From Datura wrightii (Eukaryota; Streptophyta; Magnoliopsida; Solanales; Solanaceae), in assembly GCA_035772735.1 (NCBI GenBank), contig JASDFA010000018.1, positions 143,907,501 through 143,971,500 of the forward strand: a stretch of DNA of 64,000 nt, in the 5' to 3' direction. The notes under the pieces were generated by a model. That model did no database searches and was not told where the DNA came from. It worked only from the letters and a program-made list of their open reading frames with translations. The stretch's first letter is position 1. Each line of letters starts with the position of its first letter. Of the stretch, positions 1 to 11,469 are shown in pieces. Position numbers and translations under genes: made by a program.

Positions 1-1345
1 TAACAATGTATAAACATCAAGATAAAAGACTTGTAACATACCACTGACCACATCGGGTGAGAACTCTTTCTCCTAATAGGATAAAAGTGTATAGAACCTG
101 TTCTGGCACTACCCGCCACTTGCACTAGAAGATGTGCCCTGTTGAGATGGGTAAGCTGCTGGAGTTGCTGAAGTGGTGGCTGGGGTACAGCCTCTATCGT
201 CACCCTATCTAGCCAAAGGATAATTCATGCGCATGTGCCGGGATTTTCACACCTGAAGAAAACATCTAAACCAACCAAGCACTCTTTTGGGTGGTTCTTA
301 CCACACTTCCTTCATGTTGGGAAAGTGAGCTCTCATGTCATGCTCCTCTGACCCCTAGAGCTTAATGCTCTACTCCTTTGATCACATCGAGGTCTGGATG
401 GAATGCTAGCTAATGATGGATCTGGGGCTGACGAAAACTGGTGGGACTAAGGGAGATGTCCACCACCAAACCTTTGTTGAGAGTACCCATAGCTTCCTGT
501 CTTATCCCTCTTGGCCTCTCTCTCACTTTCCTTCATCTGCGCACCTCTATCTGTTGAGAATATATTATAAGTCGAGAGATATCTATATCACTAATCAGCA
601 TAGTATGTCTTGCTCTTCTTGACCAACGAACCCACAACCCCATTCACGAACTTACTCATACGAGCCCTTGGATCAGCAACAATCTTTGGAGCATACTTGG
701 ACAATTGGGTAAACCTAAGGGCATACTCTTGAAGAGTCATATCATTCTGCTTCAGATGAGAAACTCGGCTGCCTTTGCTTCCCTCAACTCTCAAAGGAAG
801 AATCTGCCTAGGAAAGCCATAACAAACTCACCCAACCAATGGGGATTTCTCTAACTCCCCTTCTCTCCTTCAACTATCAAAATAATATATGAGCAAACCC
901 CTTTAGCTGATAGGAGGAAAAGTTTGCACTTTCCTCTCCTGAAACACCTATAAGCTAGGTAATATTCTAGACCCCTTTAATAAAATCCTATGGATCCTCG
1001 TCCACCTTCATACCCATGAAACTTAGGTGGTTCATCTTGATGAATTCTCGCAGCCTAGCTGCCGCTGCATCGCCATTTCGGTTAACATAAGCCACAACCT
1101 GCTGGTTGACCTAGGCTACGATGGTCTGTGCTAATATCTGAAATACAGCCCTAAACTCAGCATGAGTCACCTACTCTAGCAAGGGATCATCTTGAGATTG
1201 TGGGATAAGCTGATGCCCATCTCTGTTGCCATTCTTATTGACATTGCCATTGCCGTTTCTTCTTCCGTTGGCTCCGCGGGGAGGCATATTTCTACAAATG
1301 TGTATAGCATGAGCTAGAGGGATAGGAAAGATAAACTTCATTAGA
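1..1345 (-). pseudogene. Element A: Ty3/Gypsy gag to protease start (decayed, runs off window)
   Basis: Read on the minus strand, gag starts at the ATG at 1285-1287 (MPPRG, then an N/G-rich stretch as in B's gag at 14788). The capsid core is best preserved at 794-591, with the typical NDMTLQEYALRFTQLSKYAP motif. A degraded zinc-knuckle region lies near 300-230. The frame then reaches a protease start near 60-1 (SPDVVSGMLQVF-like). Stops and frame breaks occur throughout. The leader before the ATG matches B's leader back to about 1345, where LINE sequence begins. Family assignment is firm. The protein is not functional, and the rest of pol lies outside the window. Confidence 0.85.
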
Positions 1346-3658
1346 TAATATGTTTTTAATTAAATATAGGATTTTATTAGTTGATAAGTAAAGAAAGAAA
1401 AAAAAAGGTTTTGGCCCGATCCAACAGTCAAACTAATCTAAAAAACAAAAAAAATAGAAAACAAAAGGGCACTAACACCCTAACAATCTATCACTTGGTA
1501 TCCTTCAGAACTACAAGCTTCGTCTTCATTCCATTTCTGCTTGGGGATTCTCTTTGACTCAGTAATTTCAAGCTCGGATTCCTGTTCTCACCATTAGAGT
1601 TGCTTCGATACTTACTAGATTTGAAACTTGTTCCTTCTTTGATTCTCCAGATTTCTTTTTCGTTCAGGTTCTCTCTGTATTCCTATCTTGTGATGCACCA
1701 TTTTGTATATCTGTTCCATGCTTCTTCTAATTTTTTTTCCTGTTTCTCCACTCTGTTGCTCATTTTTCTAGGTCTAGAGTGCAAATAAATACTTGGGTTG
1801 TTCGATGAATCTGTTCAAAATGGAATCTACCGTGTAATTTCTCTTTCTTTATCATTTTGATGTAATAAAGTCGCATGCATGATTGTATTGATGTCTCCTC
1901 TTTGTCTTCCTGTGCTTGGTTATAAAAGTCATCTGATTTTTCTATTCTGATTTGTATTGTCAGAACCTGTTGTTTATCTACATTGATAATTTTCTTACTC
2001 ATAATTGGTAATTCTGTGAAGGAATTTAATTCTATCCTTCCTAGATCTTCAAGTGTTAGATTAACTAGATAATCTGCCAACTGATTTTCTTCCCTGTATA
2101 TGTGTTGAACTTGTATAGTACATATCTCATTAGTCTCAGTATGTCTTCCACTACAATTCTAATATTCCATGATATTTGCCAAATTCCATCTAGAATATTC
2201 TTTAAGATTATTGAGTCAGTATACAGACTTATGTGCATTATATTTGTGGCCATACAGTAGGCTAAGGCTCCTTTATAGTAATTGCTTCAACTTCTATATT
2301 AGTGCATTCCTGAATTTCTGCAGCCTGTGCATAGATCATATCTCCTTCCCTATTCTTAAACAAAAGTTGTAGGAACTTTTACTTGGATTTTCCCTACTAG
2401 CTCCATCTGTATTACACTTAATACCTTCTGTAGGTGGAGTCTAGGTGATTTTCCTATAGTACAACGTAAGTGTATACCTGTGTATCACTGTGATTAGTTC
2501 TAAGAAGTTGTGGAGTATTTGGTCAATTGTTGGATATAAGGTTCTTGTAAGCTTCCAAATTGATGTGTTGATCCTATATACCTTTTTATTGAATGATACT
2601 TGTTTCCTATGTCTCAAACTATTTCTCCTCTTCCAAATTTCCCACAAACTAATAGCTAGCATAGCTGTAATTAGTGGTATGACTTTAGCCTTGTAAGTAT
2701 ATGTGCACCACTTTATGGTAATATGTGAAAGTTGTATTCTCTCAATTTCAATCCCTACATATCTTGAGAAAAATCTCTATACTTTCTTGGCTATGGGAGC
2801 AGTTAGGAATATGTGATCAATGGTTTCCGTTTGGTGATCTGTACAACACCAACACTTAGACACTATATTTATCCCCATCTCTGTATGATGTCTTCTACGG
2901 GCATTCTAGCTCTCCAAGTCCTCCATAGGAAGAAAGAAATATTATAAGGAAATCTTTTATTCCCCATATGGTTAAAAGTTTCCTCCTTCTCTCATCTATG
3001 TCTAATATAGTTCAAAGATGATTTGACTGAGAAGATTCCATTCTTTTCCTCCATCCACCAGCTACTGTCCAGTAGCTCTGTTTCTATACGACAAAGGATA
3101 TTTTGTGTAATATGATTGACTACTTCCTATGATAAGACTTGTGCCAGCTTGTCCCAGTTCCACCTATTATCATCTACAAATTCCTTTACTCTTATCTCCT
3201 CATGTACCTCTTCAGTGGAGATATTGATAAGGACTCCTAATGTAGTCCAGTTATCATACCAAAAAGTTGGAATTTCCACTTTTGATCTGCCATTATTTTT
3301 GATGCTCCACCAATTGTCTTACCAATATCATCTTTTTCCATATTGGGGACCCATATTTCACTTGAGCTATTACTGGATGAAATCTCTTACAATATTTGTT
3401 TAGCATGTATGCTGCCCATTGTGAGGGTTTAGTTTTAAAGTTGCACCATAATTTACAAAATAGGGCATTAGACACATCAATCATTGATCTGAACCCCAAA
3501 CCTCCTTCCTCCTTTAGTAAGCATAAGTCTTCCCATTTAACACAATGTTTGCTCTTTCTCTCTTCAGGATAGTTCCATTAAAACGTTGCCATAATTTTGT
3601 GAATTTGTCTTAGTACACCTACTGGTAGGTTAATAGAATACAACAAGTGTACTGGCAT
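1346..3658 (-). pseudogene. LINE (non-LTR retrotransposon) ORF2 C-terminal part and 3' UTR
   Basis: The minus strand encodes the downstream half of a plant L1-type ORF2. At 3499-3293 is the GFRSMIDVSNALFCKLWC block that follows the RT. Around 2960-2640 is a zinc-binding RT-tail segment (SFFLWRTWRARMP, later ISLWEIWKRRN). At about 2253-1760 is an RNase H-like C-terminus (YTDSIILKNILDGIW, then ADYLVNL). It has several frame breaks. The 3' UTR runs left, with AATAAA on the minus strand at 1378-1373 and an A-rich tail near 1351. The upstream RT part lies at 13973-14410; T1 splits the two. Reading across the T1 site with one target copy removed restores the conserved SMPVHLL stretch. Exact left end is uncertain by about 10 bp. 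Confidence 0.85.
1373..1378 (-). promoter_or_regulatory. LINE polyadenylation signal
   Basis: AATAAA on the minus strand, about 20 bp before an A-rich stretch that ends where A's gag leader resumes. The position fits the 3' end of the LINE. Confidence 0.5.
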
Positions 3659-3780
3659 TGTTACACCCCGTAAAATTCCCAACACATAGATGGCCTATTC
3701 GCGTGTTGGTTAGAGAGTATTTGAAATCCAAACATGCTAGAAAAAGGCTCGGGAAAAGACCGGACGAAAAACTTGTCGAA

Positions 3781-3864
3781 CCATCGCGGAAGGAGCCGGG
3801 GTAGAGCCCCTCCGCGATGGCAATGTGTCACGGAGGTGGAGCCTCCGCGTTGGCTCCGTGACAC
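3781..3864 (+). promoter_or_regulatory. Two perfect GC-rich inverted repeats upstream of the T1 TATA box
   Basis: First stem: CCATCGCGGA (3781-3790) pairs with TCCGCGATGG (3811-3820). Second stem: GTGTCACGGAG (3825-3835) pairs with CTCCGTGACAC (3854-3864). Both are perfect and end 22 bp before the TATA box. The same two modules occur in the LTRs of element E, an unrelated lineage. Role unknown; a factor-binding or structure-forming promoter element is the likely inference. Confidence 0.8.
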
Positions 3865-3886
3865 GTTGGCCCTGTCCAGGCCCAAG

Positions 3887-3894
3887 TATATAAA
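3887..3894 (+). promoter_or_regulatory. TATA box of T1 5' LTR
   Basis: TATATAAA, 229 bp into the LTR and just after the inverted repeats. It is kept in the 3' LTR at 11698. This probably marks the U3/R boundary about 30 bp downstream. Confidence 0.7.
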
Positions 3895-5304
3895 CACCTC
3901 ACTTCGGTTTATCTCATAAAATTCTTATAATTTCCAGAAGAGAGCATAGGGGAACATGGTAGAACAAAGATTCCTTACCAATATTAGTCTGATTACGCCA
4001 TCAAATGCGGGCCAAACTCAAATTAACTCCAGATACCGAGGTATTAAGCAGTAAGGAGCATTCCTACGGATTTAGTTTCGCGAAATTCAGCCGGCAAATC
4101 GTCGTGCTAATGAACTAAGGTAAGTGTAATTGCTCCAGATTAGTGTCCATGTGATCCTAGCCTTAAAGTGAATGTTTCTCCCTTCTGGACTTTCAAGAAA
4201 TAGCAAGTTTTTGACCGTCTTTCGATAAGACAAAGTTTAGGCTATAAATATATCGAAAGTGACGTTTTCTTTCAGAATATTGGTGTATTTAGTTCTAATT
4301 GACACATATGTAAATGCAGTTGGGAGAAATAGCTGGAGTACTAACCGAGCTTCGTCCGTTAGTCTGATAAATCGAGGTTAAGGTATGTAAAGCCAGTTTC
4401 TACGACAAGTTAGTACTTTTAGCTTTGTATAGCACAGTAAACTCCATAGTAGAATTCTCAGAGTTGAATATTGAGTATTGTGCAAGTTCAGTAAATCTTG
4501 TTTGCGTTGTTATATCGTACTCAGTCCAAAAGTTACTAAAGCATGCGCCAATATGGCAAGTTAGCATTCCAGACTCAGTATAGCCCAGCAGGTGATTAGC
4601 AAGCATGTTTCTAGAATAAGAGTTAGTAAAGTAAATGAGACAGTCAGATTGTATCTTAGCTACAGATTAGCCATACTGTTAGATAGTATCTTGGCTACAG
4701 ATTAGCCATGCAGTTAGATAAAGATCACAGATTCAGTATAAAGCAGTATGATAATCAGTATAATACAGAAAGAGATCAGAATAAGAAATCAGAATTGAGA
4801 TAGTATTTTTCAGTTTAAACATGCTTGCTATATATGTGCTTATTGTTTGTTGAGACTTGGTTATGTCGTGAGGCCACCCTTTTGAGCATCCTCACCACCC
4901 CTGGGTTGGTAACTGTGTCGCCCACTGAGCGGGTGGGTTTACGTCACTCCAAGGAGTGGCATGCCATCCCCAGTTTGGACAAAGATGGGATGAAGCTTTC
5001 CCCATATCAGGCTGATCAGCATTATAGTACAGATAGCCTTGTTGTGCGCAAGTGCCCAGGGAACAGATTCAGATACATTTACAGTTATAGATACAGTATA
5101 GGAGTCCTCCGGACTCAGATACGGTTATTTATATCGGAGGCTATGGCCCGAGCCAGAGACCCAGGGGACCGGTAGAGGTGCTCGTAGTTAGCATATGAGT
5201 GAAGTGACTTATTTTTGGCTGGTTTTGACCCGGGTAGGGGTATATAGATTGTTTGCTTGTTTGGCGCCATCCGACTTATGGGGGTTGGTATTTCCTCTTG
5301 TTTG

Positions 5305-5305
<1 letters not shown>

Positions 5306-5352
<47 letters not shown>
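5306..5352. repeat. TA dinucleotide microsatellite
   Basis: About 23 TA units inside the T1 5' LTR. The matching place in the 3' LTR (13113-13128) has only about 8, so the tract changed length after the LTRs were made. Confidence 0.95.
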
Positions 5353-5360
<8 letters not shown>

Positions 5361-6202
5361 TTATGTGCTATATATTAGTTAATAGACAGCACGCCGCCGC
5401 GTCTACAGGTATGCTCCTGCCCTATCCCAGCACAGAAAGTCTGATTTAGTTCATATCAGTTCTTACAAATTCAATTATCTCCTGCTATTCAGAATTGCTA
5501 GTTATGTTTTTTGTATTCAGTTATGTTCAGTTTGCTTTGCATAATCGGTACCAGTGGTACTGACGCCCGTTTGGGGCGTTGCATTACTTGCCTGCAGGTA
5601 CTCATAGACGAGGAGGCAATCGCTCGTGATCCTAGCCAGCACAGAGTCATCAACTCCTGTCATCCGGAGCTTGATATTCAGAGGTGTATTTCATTTTCTT
5701 TTGTTGTATAGTACGGGTAGGTCGGGGCCCTGTCCCGACCATCTTATCAGTATTCCTAGAGGCTTGTAGTCTATATATGTTTCCCTGTGGCTAATTGTGC
5801 CGGTCGTGTGAGGTCGTGCGTTTTGTTTAGCTGTTTAGCATTATTGATTATGTTGGATGTGTAGGGCCATAGTCTGATAGTAGTGGTGACCTTGCCAGTC
5901 ACGTAGTTATTCAGTATTCTATTGTTGAGTTACAGATAACTAGACAGCATGGTGCCCTTATCGGCCCGCATAGGTTTCCCCCTTTGTGAGTATGTTTCTG
6001 GTTAGCTGATGATACAGTTCAGGTGGCTATAGGCCCAGTCGGCCGGAGGCTGTATTTACAGCCGTTATATAGCCCGTTGATTCCTTGAATCTAAGTTAGA
6101 GCCAGCCAGGCACCAGATGTGCTCAGGCTCAGTAGTCTAGCAGTTCAGGTCCTAATAGGTCACCAGGTGCCAGTCATACCCCAAGGCGGGGCGTGACAAA
6201 CT

Positions 6203-6214
6203 TGGTATCAGAGC
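6203..6214 (+). other. T1 primer binding site
   Basis: TGGTATCAGAGC, 4 bp after the 5' LTR end, is complementary to the 3' end of plant initiator methionine tRNA. This is the usual primer for many Ty3 and Ty1 elements. Confidence 0.9.
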
Positions 6215-6263
6215 AGGTCGTGTCCCAGGGAGTCTGTGAGCTGTGCTAAGTGGAGTCTTGTCT

Positions 6264-6353
6264 ATGGATATGTTGTGCACCACATACTATAGGCAGGAGG
6301 CTGCGAGGCATGATAGGATGGTTACTCTTCTTTCTCATTCAGTCGTGCTATAG
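6264..6353 (+). CDS. Short upstream ORF in T1 leader
   Basis: A 29-codon ORF (MDMLCTTYYRQ...) starts about 60 nt after the primer binding site and ends before the gag ATG at 6414. Uninterrupted ORFs begin at the matching leader position in B, D and I. It may be a translation-control uORF or just part of a conserved leader RNA. No function is known to me. Confidence 0.35.
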   Translation: MDMLCTTYYRQEAARHDRMVTLLSHSVVL

Positions 6354-6413
6354 AGCGGTACAGTATAGGGTTGGGTCCCTAAAACTTATCATATTCTTTG
6401 TCTACTGATAAGA

Positions 6414-7676
6414 ATGGCAGATCAGCGTCACCCTGCCACCGGCAGAAGAATAGACACAGCAGCAGGAGAAGGCACCAACAGGATGCCTCAGTTCCATTCA
6501 GAGTCAGCCCGATCTGAGGGTGATATAGAGGCTTCCTCACAGCCCTCTCAGCAGTCCCCCTCACATCAGGAGCCGTTGGGCATGACACTGCCTCCGATAG
6601 CTCCTGTACCTTCGCCATCAGACCAGGAAGTTCGTAGCGCAGTGGTTATGTTGGCACAAATGATGGCCACACAGCGCCAGTCAGTACCACCTGTAGCAGA
6701 AGAGCCTTCAGGTGGGTCAGGTAGTTCCAGGGTCAGGGAGTTTTTGGCAGTAGGTCCCCCACAGTTCACTGGGTCAGATCAGGCAGAGGACCCCCAGGAT
6801 TTCCTAGATCAGATGCAGAGAATTTTTCGGGTTATGCATGTGACCCCTACAGAATCAGTTGAGCTGGAAGTGTTTCGGTTACGGGACATAGCTGTATTAT
6901 GGTACGGGAGTTGGGAAAGGTCTCAAGGGAGAGATGTTGCCCCTCCGACCTGGTCCAGCTTCTCGGAGGCCTTCTTGGACCATTATTTGTCACGGGAGAT
7001 CCGGCTGGCCCGGATGGATCAGTTTTTGCATTTGGAGCAGGGGGCGAGGAGTGTACGAGAATGTGCCCTACAGTTTGACTCCCTAGCCCGCTATGCTCCA
7101 GGTTTTGTGGACACTATGCCATTTAGAGTCCACCAGTTCATTATGGGTCTGAACCAGGAATATATTAAAGCCTGCATGACGGCTACGTTATGAGAAGATA
7201 TGGATATTGCCCGAGTACAGGCCTTTGCCCAGACCATTGAGGGCCTTAGACAGCGGAAACAGGGCAGTAGACAGACAAATCAGGAACAGCGCCGCAGAGA
7301 TAGATCAAATGATATACACAGGGAGATTCAGAGAGGACCTAGGCCCCAATTGTCAGACAGACCCCCTAGACCCCCACCTCCACCACAACAGCAGTAGTGA
7401 GGTAGATTTGCTCGTCGAGGGCAATCACAGTCTGGTGGCAGTTCTCGAATAGCAGATTCCCCGCAGCAGAGAAGGGGAGAGCAGAGTAGATTTACACCCC
7501 CACCCTGCCCTAATTGCGGCTGACCTCACATCGGAGCTTGTAGATATGGGTCCTCGGGGTGTTATATTTGTGGGCAGGAGGGGCACTACATGAGAGATTA
7601 TCCGGCCAGGGACAAGCGAGCAGAGATACTCAGGACAGGGGATCCGCAGGGCCACGAGCTCCAGCAGCCTCGGTAG
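6414..7676 (+). pseudogene. T1 gag
   Basis: The start at 6414 (MADQRHP) follows the leader. The N-terminus is polar and Q/S/P-rich. The capsid core runs from about residue 100 to 255 (AEDPQDFLDQMQRIF, WSSFSEAFLDHYLS, ARSVRECALQFDSLARYAP). The same frame continues past a premature TGA at 7191 into a basic, Arg/Pro-rich linker, then TAG and TGA at 7395-7400. A zinc knuckle follows at about 7545-7590, CYICGQEGHYMRDY, in which the last Cys of the CCHC pattern is Tyr. The frame ends at TAG 7674. Gag would form the particle shell and bind RNA in the cytoplasm. Broken by stops and a lost zinc ligand. Confidence 0.9.
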
Positions 7677-8440
7677 GGCGTAGGCCCTCAGGTACAGCAG
7701 GTATAGGCCGAGGTATATTAGGAGCCTCAAGTTCTGGTACGGGCTCAAGCTGTACCTATGCATTACCAGGGAGACAGGACTCAGAGGCGTCTCCAGATAT
7801 AGTGACAGGTATGATGACTATCTGTTCATGCCCTGCTTATATACTGATTGATCCAGGGTCCACTCTGTCATATATTGCCCCATTTGTGGCTCGAAAGTTT
7901 AATGTCGCACCGGAGTTATTACAGCAACCCTTTTCAGTATCTACACCCGTCGGTGACTCCATTATAGCTAGTAGAATTTATCGAAGGTGTATAGTAGAGG
8001 TTGTTGATCGCCAGACTACAGTAGATCTGGTAGAATTAGAAATGATTGATTTCGATGCCATTATGGGTATGGATTGGTTGGTGCCAGGCTATGCTAACGT
8101 AGAATATTGGACCAAGACGGTCCGATTCCACTTTCCAGGGGAGGCAGTGCGAGAGTGGAAAGGCAGCACAACTACTCTAAAAGGTAGGTTTATTTCCTAC
8201 CTTCAGGTAAGGAGATTGATAACTAAGGGTTGTGTCTACCACCCAGTCAGGGTTCAGGATGTGCGGGTAGAATCTTCGACACTTCAGTCTATTCCGGTGG
8301 TGAATGAATTCCCTGATGTATTTCCAGATGAGTTACCTAGTATTCCCCCAGAAAGGGAGATAGATTTTGCAATTGACTTGCTACCAAGCACTCAGCCTAT
8401 ATCAATTCCTCCATATCACATGGCTCCTGCTGAACTCTAA
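7559..8440 (+). pseudogene. T1 pol: aspartic protease and start of RT
   Basis: The frame is shifted relative to gag, so a frameshift separates them (most plant Ty3 elements fuse the two). The protease signature LIDPGSTLSYI is at about 7844-7876, with the catalytic Asp codon at 7850-7852. It is followed by the flap and the conserved IMGMDWL block at about 8060. After a linker the RT N-terminus begins (FPDVFPDELPSIPPEREIDF). The frame ends at a stop near 8440, where conserved residues preceding KELKEQL-type sequence are expected. It would cleave the Gag-Pol polyprotein if intact. Confidence 0.88.
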
Positions 8441-9370
8441 GAATTAAAGGAGTAGCTGAAGGACCTGCTAGATAAGGGTTTTATCAGGCCGAGTACTTCA
8501 CCGTGGGGTGCGCCAGTTCTATTTGTGAAAAAGAAGGATGGCTCGCTCCGCATGTGTATAGATTACCGGCAGCTGAATAAAGTTACAGTAAAGAATAAGT
8601 ATCCGCTTCCCAGAATAGATGATTTGTTTGATCAATTACAGGGGGCCAGATATTTCTCCAAGATTGACTTGCGATCCGAATATCATCAGGTTCGAGTTCG
8701 TGAAAGAGACATTCCCAAAACGGCTTTTAGGACCCGATATGGACACTTTGAATTCCTAGTTATGTCCTTTGGGTTGACGAATGCCCCAGCAGTATTCATG
8801 GACTTGATGAATAGCATTTTCAGACCATACCTGGACCTGTTTGTGATAGTGTTTATTGATGATATTCTGGTGTATTCTTGCTCTGAAGTAGATCACCAGG
8901 CTCATTTACGGACAGTGCTCCAGATTCTCAGGAACCATCAATTATATGCTAAATTCTCCAAGTGTGAATTCTGGCTGAACTCAGTAGCCTTCTTGGGGCA
9001 TATTGTGTCGGATGCTGGTATACAGGTTGACACACAGAAGATAGCAGCAGTTAAAACCTGGCTTAGGCCTACCACTCCGACCGAAGTCCGCAGTTTTCTG
9101 GGTTTAGCAGGATATTACAGGAGATTTATTGAGGGATTCTCTACTATAGAGGCACCTATGACCAAATTGACGCAGAAAGCAGCAAAGTTTCAATGGACAA
9201 AGGCATGTCAGCAGAGCTTCCAGGAGTTAAAAGACCAATTAACCTCCGCCCCAGTGTTAGCATTGCCTGAAGGTACAGAAGGTTATTCAGTGTATTGCGA
9301 CGCATCAGGCATTGGGTTGGGTGGTGTGTTGATGCAGCATGGTAAGGTGATTGCGTATGCTTCCAGATAG
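8441..9370 (+). pseudogene. T1 pol: reverse transcriptase and RNase H start
   Basis: Two stops precede FVKKKDGSLRMCIDYRQLNK (near 8525). The RT is then open: PLPRIDDLFDQLQGA, YFSKIDLRS, TAFRTRYGHFEF, MSFGLTNAP and the catalytic FIDD at 8852-8863. The connection region (SFLGLAGYYRRFIEGFS) and the first RNase H Asp motif (YCDASGIGLGGVL) follow. A TAG stops the frame at 9368, where related elements have Gln (ASRQL). The catalytic RT residues are intact, but the polyprotein is not. Confidence 0.92.
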
Positions 9371-9838
9371 CTGAGGAAACAAGAAAAGAATTACCCTACC
9401 CACGACCTGGAGTTAGCCGCAGTGATCCACGCCTTAAAGATATAGAGACATTACTTGTATGGCGTCCATGTGGATATTTTCACAGATCATAAGAGCCTAC
9501 AGTATATCCTCACCCAGAGGGAGTTAAATCTGCGACAGCGTCGCTGGTTGGAGCTATTAAAAGATTATGATGTGGATATTCTGTATCATCCGGGAAAAGC
9601 CAACGTAGTAGCAGATGCTCTCAACCGTAAATCCATGGGAAGTTTGGCATATTTGCATCCCGAGAAGCGGGAGTTGTTTAGAGAAATACATCTATTAGCC
9701 AGCCTAGCCGTTCGTGTAGCAGAAACAGAGGACAACAGAGCGGTAATTCAGAACACCGTTGTGTCGTCATTAGTTATGGAGGTAAAGGAACGGCAATATG
9801 AAGATCCTGACCTGGTCCAGCTTAAGGACAGAATTTAG
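9371..9838 (+). pseudogene. T1 pol: RNase H C-terminal part and integrase linker
   Basis: Continues RNase H in the same frame after the TAG: YPTHDLELAAVIHALKI, then another TAG where Trp is expected (at about 9443), then the TDHKSLQYILTQ motif with its catalytic Asp, and the conserved LYHPGKANVVADALNRK end. It is followed by the acidic linker leading to the integrase. It ends at TAG 9836. Confidence 0.88.
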
Positions 9839-11201
9839 CAAGGGAAAGCGCCAAATTTTCAGATAACTGAGGATGAAGTTCTACGATGTAAGGGCTGCCT
9901 CTGTGTTCTAGATGTTTCAGGGCTCCGCCAGCAGATTATGAACGAGGTACATTACGCCCGTTATTCTCTTCACCCCGGTGCAATGAAAAATGTACTAGGA
10001 TATCAAGGAGAATTATTGGTGGCTAGGAATGAAAAGAGAAATTGCCGAATTTGTAGCCTAGTGTCCTAACTGCCAACAGGTAAAAGCAGAACACCAGAAA
10101 CCAGGCGGGTTAACTCAGGACATAGCTGTGCCTCTCTGGAAATGGGAAGCAGTGAATATGGATTTTGTAGCAGGATTACCCCATACCAGACATAGACACA
10201 ATTCTATTTGGGTAATAGTTGACAGGCTGACTAAATCAGCCCAGTTCCTGCCAGTGAAAGCTACTTTCTTTGCCGAGGATTATGCCGAATTATATATCAG
10301 AGAAATAGTTAGATTACATGGAGTGCCAGTATCTATTATTTCAGACAGAGGAGCACAGTTTACAGCTAGATTTTGGCAGTCGTTCCAGAGGGGTCTGGGA
10401 ACGCAGATTAATTTGAGCACAGCATTCCACCCTCAAACATATGGACAGGCTGAGCGCACTATTCAGACGCTCTAGGACATGCTACGAGCGTGTGTGCTAG
10501 AGTTTGGAGGTAGCTGGGACGAGCATTTGCCATTAATTGAATTTGCTTATAATAATAGCTATCACTCAGCCATCCAGATGGCGCCCTTTGAAGCATTATA
10601 TAGGCGAAAATACAGATCTCTAGTTGGTTGGTTTGAAGTGGGAGAATCAGTGTTGATTGGGCCAGAAATCATTCAATAGTCAGAGGAGAAGGTAAAGCTT
10701 ATCAGAGAACGCCTACTAACTGCACAGAGCCGCTAGAAATCATATGCCGTTGTGCGACGCAGAGACCTAGAATTTGATGTGAATGACTGGGTATTTCTGA
10801 AAGTATCTTCGATGAAAGGGGTGATGAGATTCGGCAAGAAAGGTAAGCTCAGTCCGAGATTTGTTGGGCCTTATCGGATTCGTCGAAGGATAGGCCGAAT
10901 AGCATATGAGTTGAACTTGCCTCCAGAATTGGAATCCGTTCATCCGGTCATTCATGTATCTATGTTGAGGAAATGCATAGCAGACCCATCTAGAGCAGTC
11001 CCAGTCAAGGATATCCAGGTTCCAGAAGAGCTGGCCTATGAAGAGGTTCTAGTAGCCATCTTAGACAGATAGATTTGCAGATTGAGAACGAAAGATATTG
11101 CGTCTGTAAAGGTATTGTGGCGTAACAGGAACTGAGAGGAGATGACTTGGGAGGTGGAGGAAGATATGAAGACTAGATACCCTCATTTATTTCAAGCCTA
11201 G
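9839..11201 (+). pseudogene. T1 pol: integrase with chromodomain-like tail
   Basis: A degraded zinc-binding N-terminus with a frameshift near 9990 (HPGAMK, later CPNCQQVKAEHQKPGG after an in-frame TAG near 10057). The catalytic core shows MDFVAGLPHTR, SDRGAQFTARFW and GQAERTIQTL. The second Asp and the Glu are separated by 35 residues, as in DDX35E integrases. The GPY/F-type module is KLSPRFVGPYRI near 10850. The tail has IASVKVLWRNR and MTWEVEEDM, a chromodomain-like end, and stops at 11199. Extra stops lie near 10473, 10677, 10734 and 11070. It would insert cDNA and target chromatin if intact. Confidence 0.9.
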
Positions 11202-11456
11202 TCAGGCGACAGGTATGTTAGTATTATTATCTTATGCAGTGCCTTATAGCATACGTATAAATGAGAAGATCTATTTTAATCTGTTATTTAAATACTATAG
11301 TATTGTGTGGAGTACCTGTATGGGACTTTTCTGCATTTCAGGTTTTTGGGATAGTCCATATTACAGGGGAAACTCTGCTGAAATTTTTCTAAGAACAAGT
11401 TGAGTAAATTGAGAAGTCCTCTAAATAGAAGTTTACATTCGAGGACGAATGTTCTT

Positions 11457-11469
11457 AAGGGGCAGAGAA
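11457..11469 (+). other. T1 polypurine tract
   Basis: AAGGGGCAGAGAA lies directly before the 3' LTR, the place where plus-strand priming occurs. The roughly 255 bp between the pol stop and this tract show no gene. Confidence 0.75.

Larger units (their letters stand above)
3659..6198 (+). repeat. T1 5' LTR
   Basis: Terminal TG...CA. It contains the GC-rich inverted repeat pair (3781-3864), a TATA box (3887), two imperfect copies of a roughly 35-bp unit (about 4647-4718) and a TA microsatellite (5306-5352). It is nearly co-linear with the LTR at 11470-13972. Most of the 37-bp length difference comes from the microsatellite. Open frames here (for example 4825-5175) recur in the other LTR only because LTRs are copies. 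Confidence 0.95.

Noticed and set aside
3661..3919. Open frames on both strands over the T1 LTR start, repeated at 11472-11730
   Set aside because: They arise from the GC-rich inverted repeats and appear twice only because LTRs are copies; no protein family is recognisable.
4825..5175. 116-codon frame in T1 LTR, with a similar frame at 12633-12959
   Set aside because: Its conservation is that of the two LTRs; there is no domain and the frame differs at its end between copies.
5195..5449. ORF with alternating Tyr-Ile run
   Set aside because: Translation of the TA microsatellite.
6203..6214. Possible tRNA gene fragment at the primer sites
   Set aside because: Only the short tRNA-complementary primer site is present; no cloverleaf can be drawn around it.
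11202..11456. Possible env-like third ORF after integrase in T1 (also checked in C, D and I)
   Set aside because: Only about 230-260 bp lie between the pol stop and the purine tract, with no membrane-protein frame.
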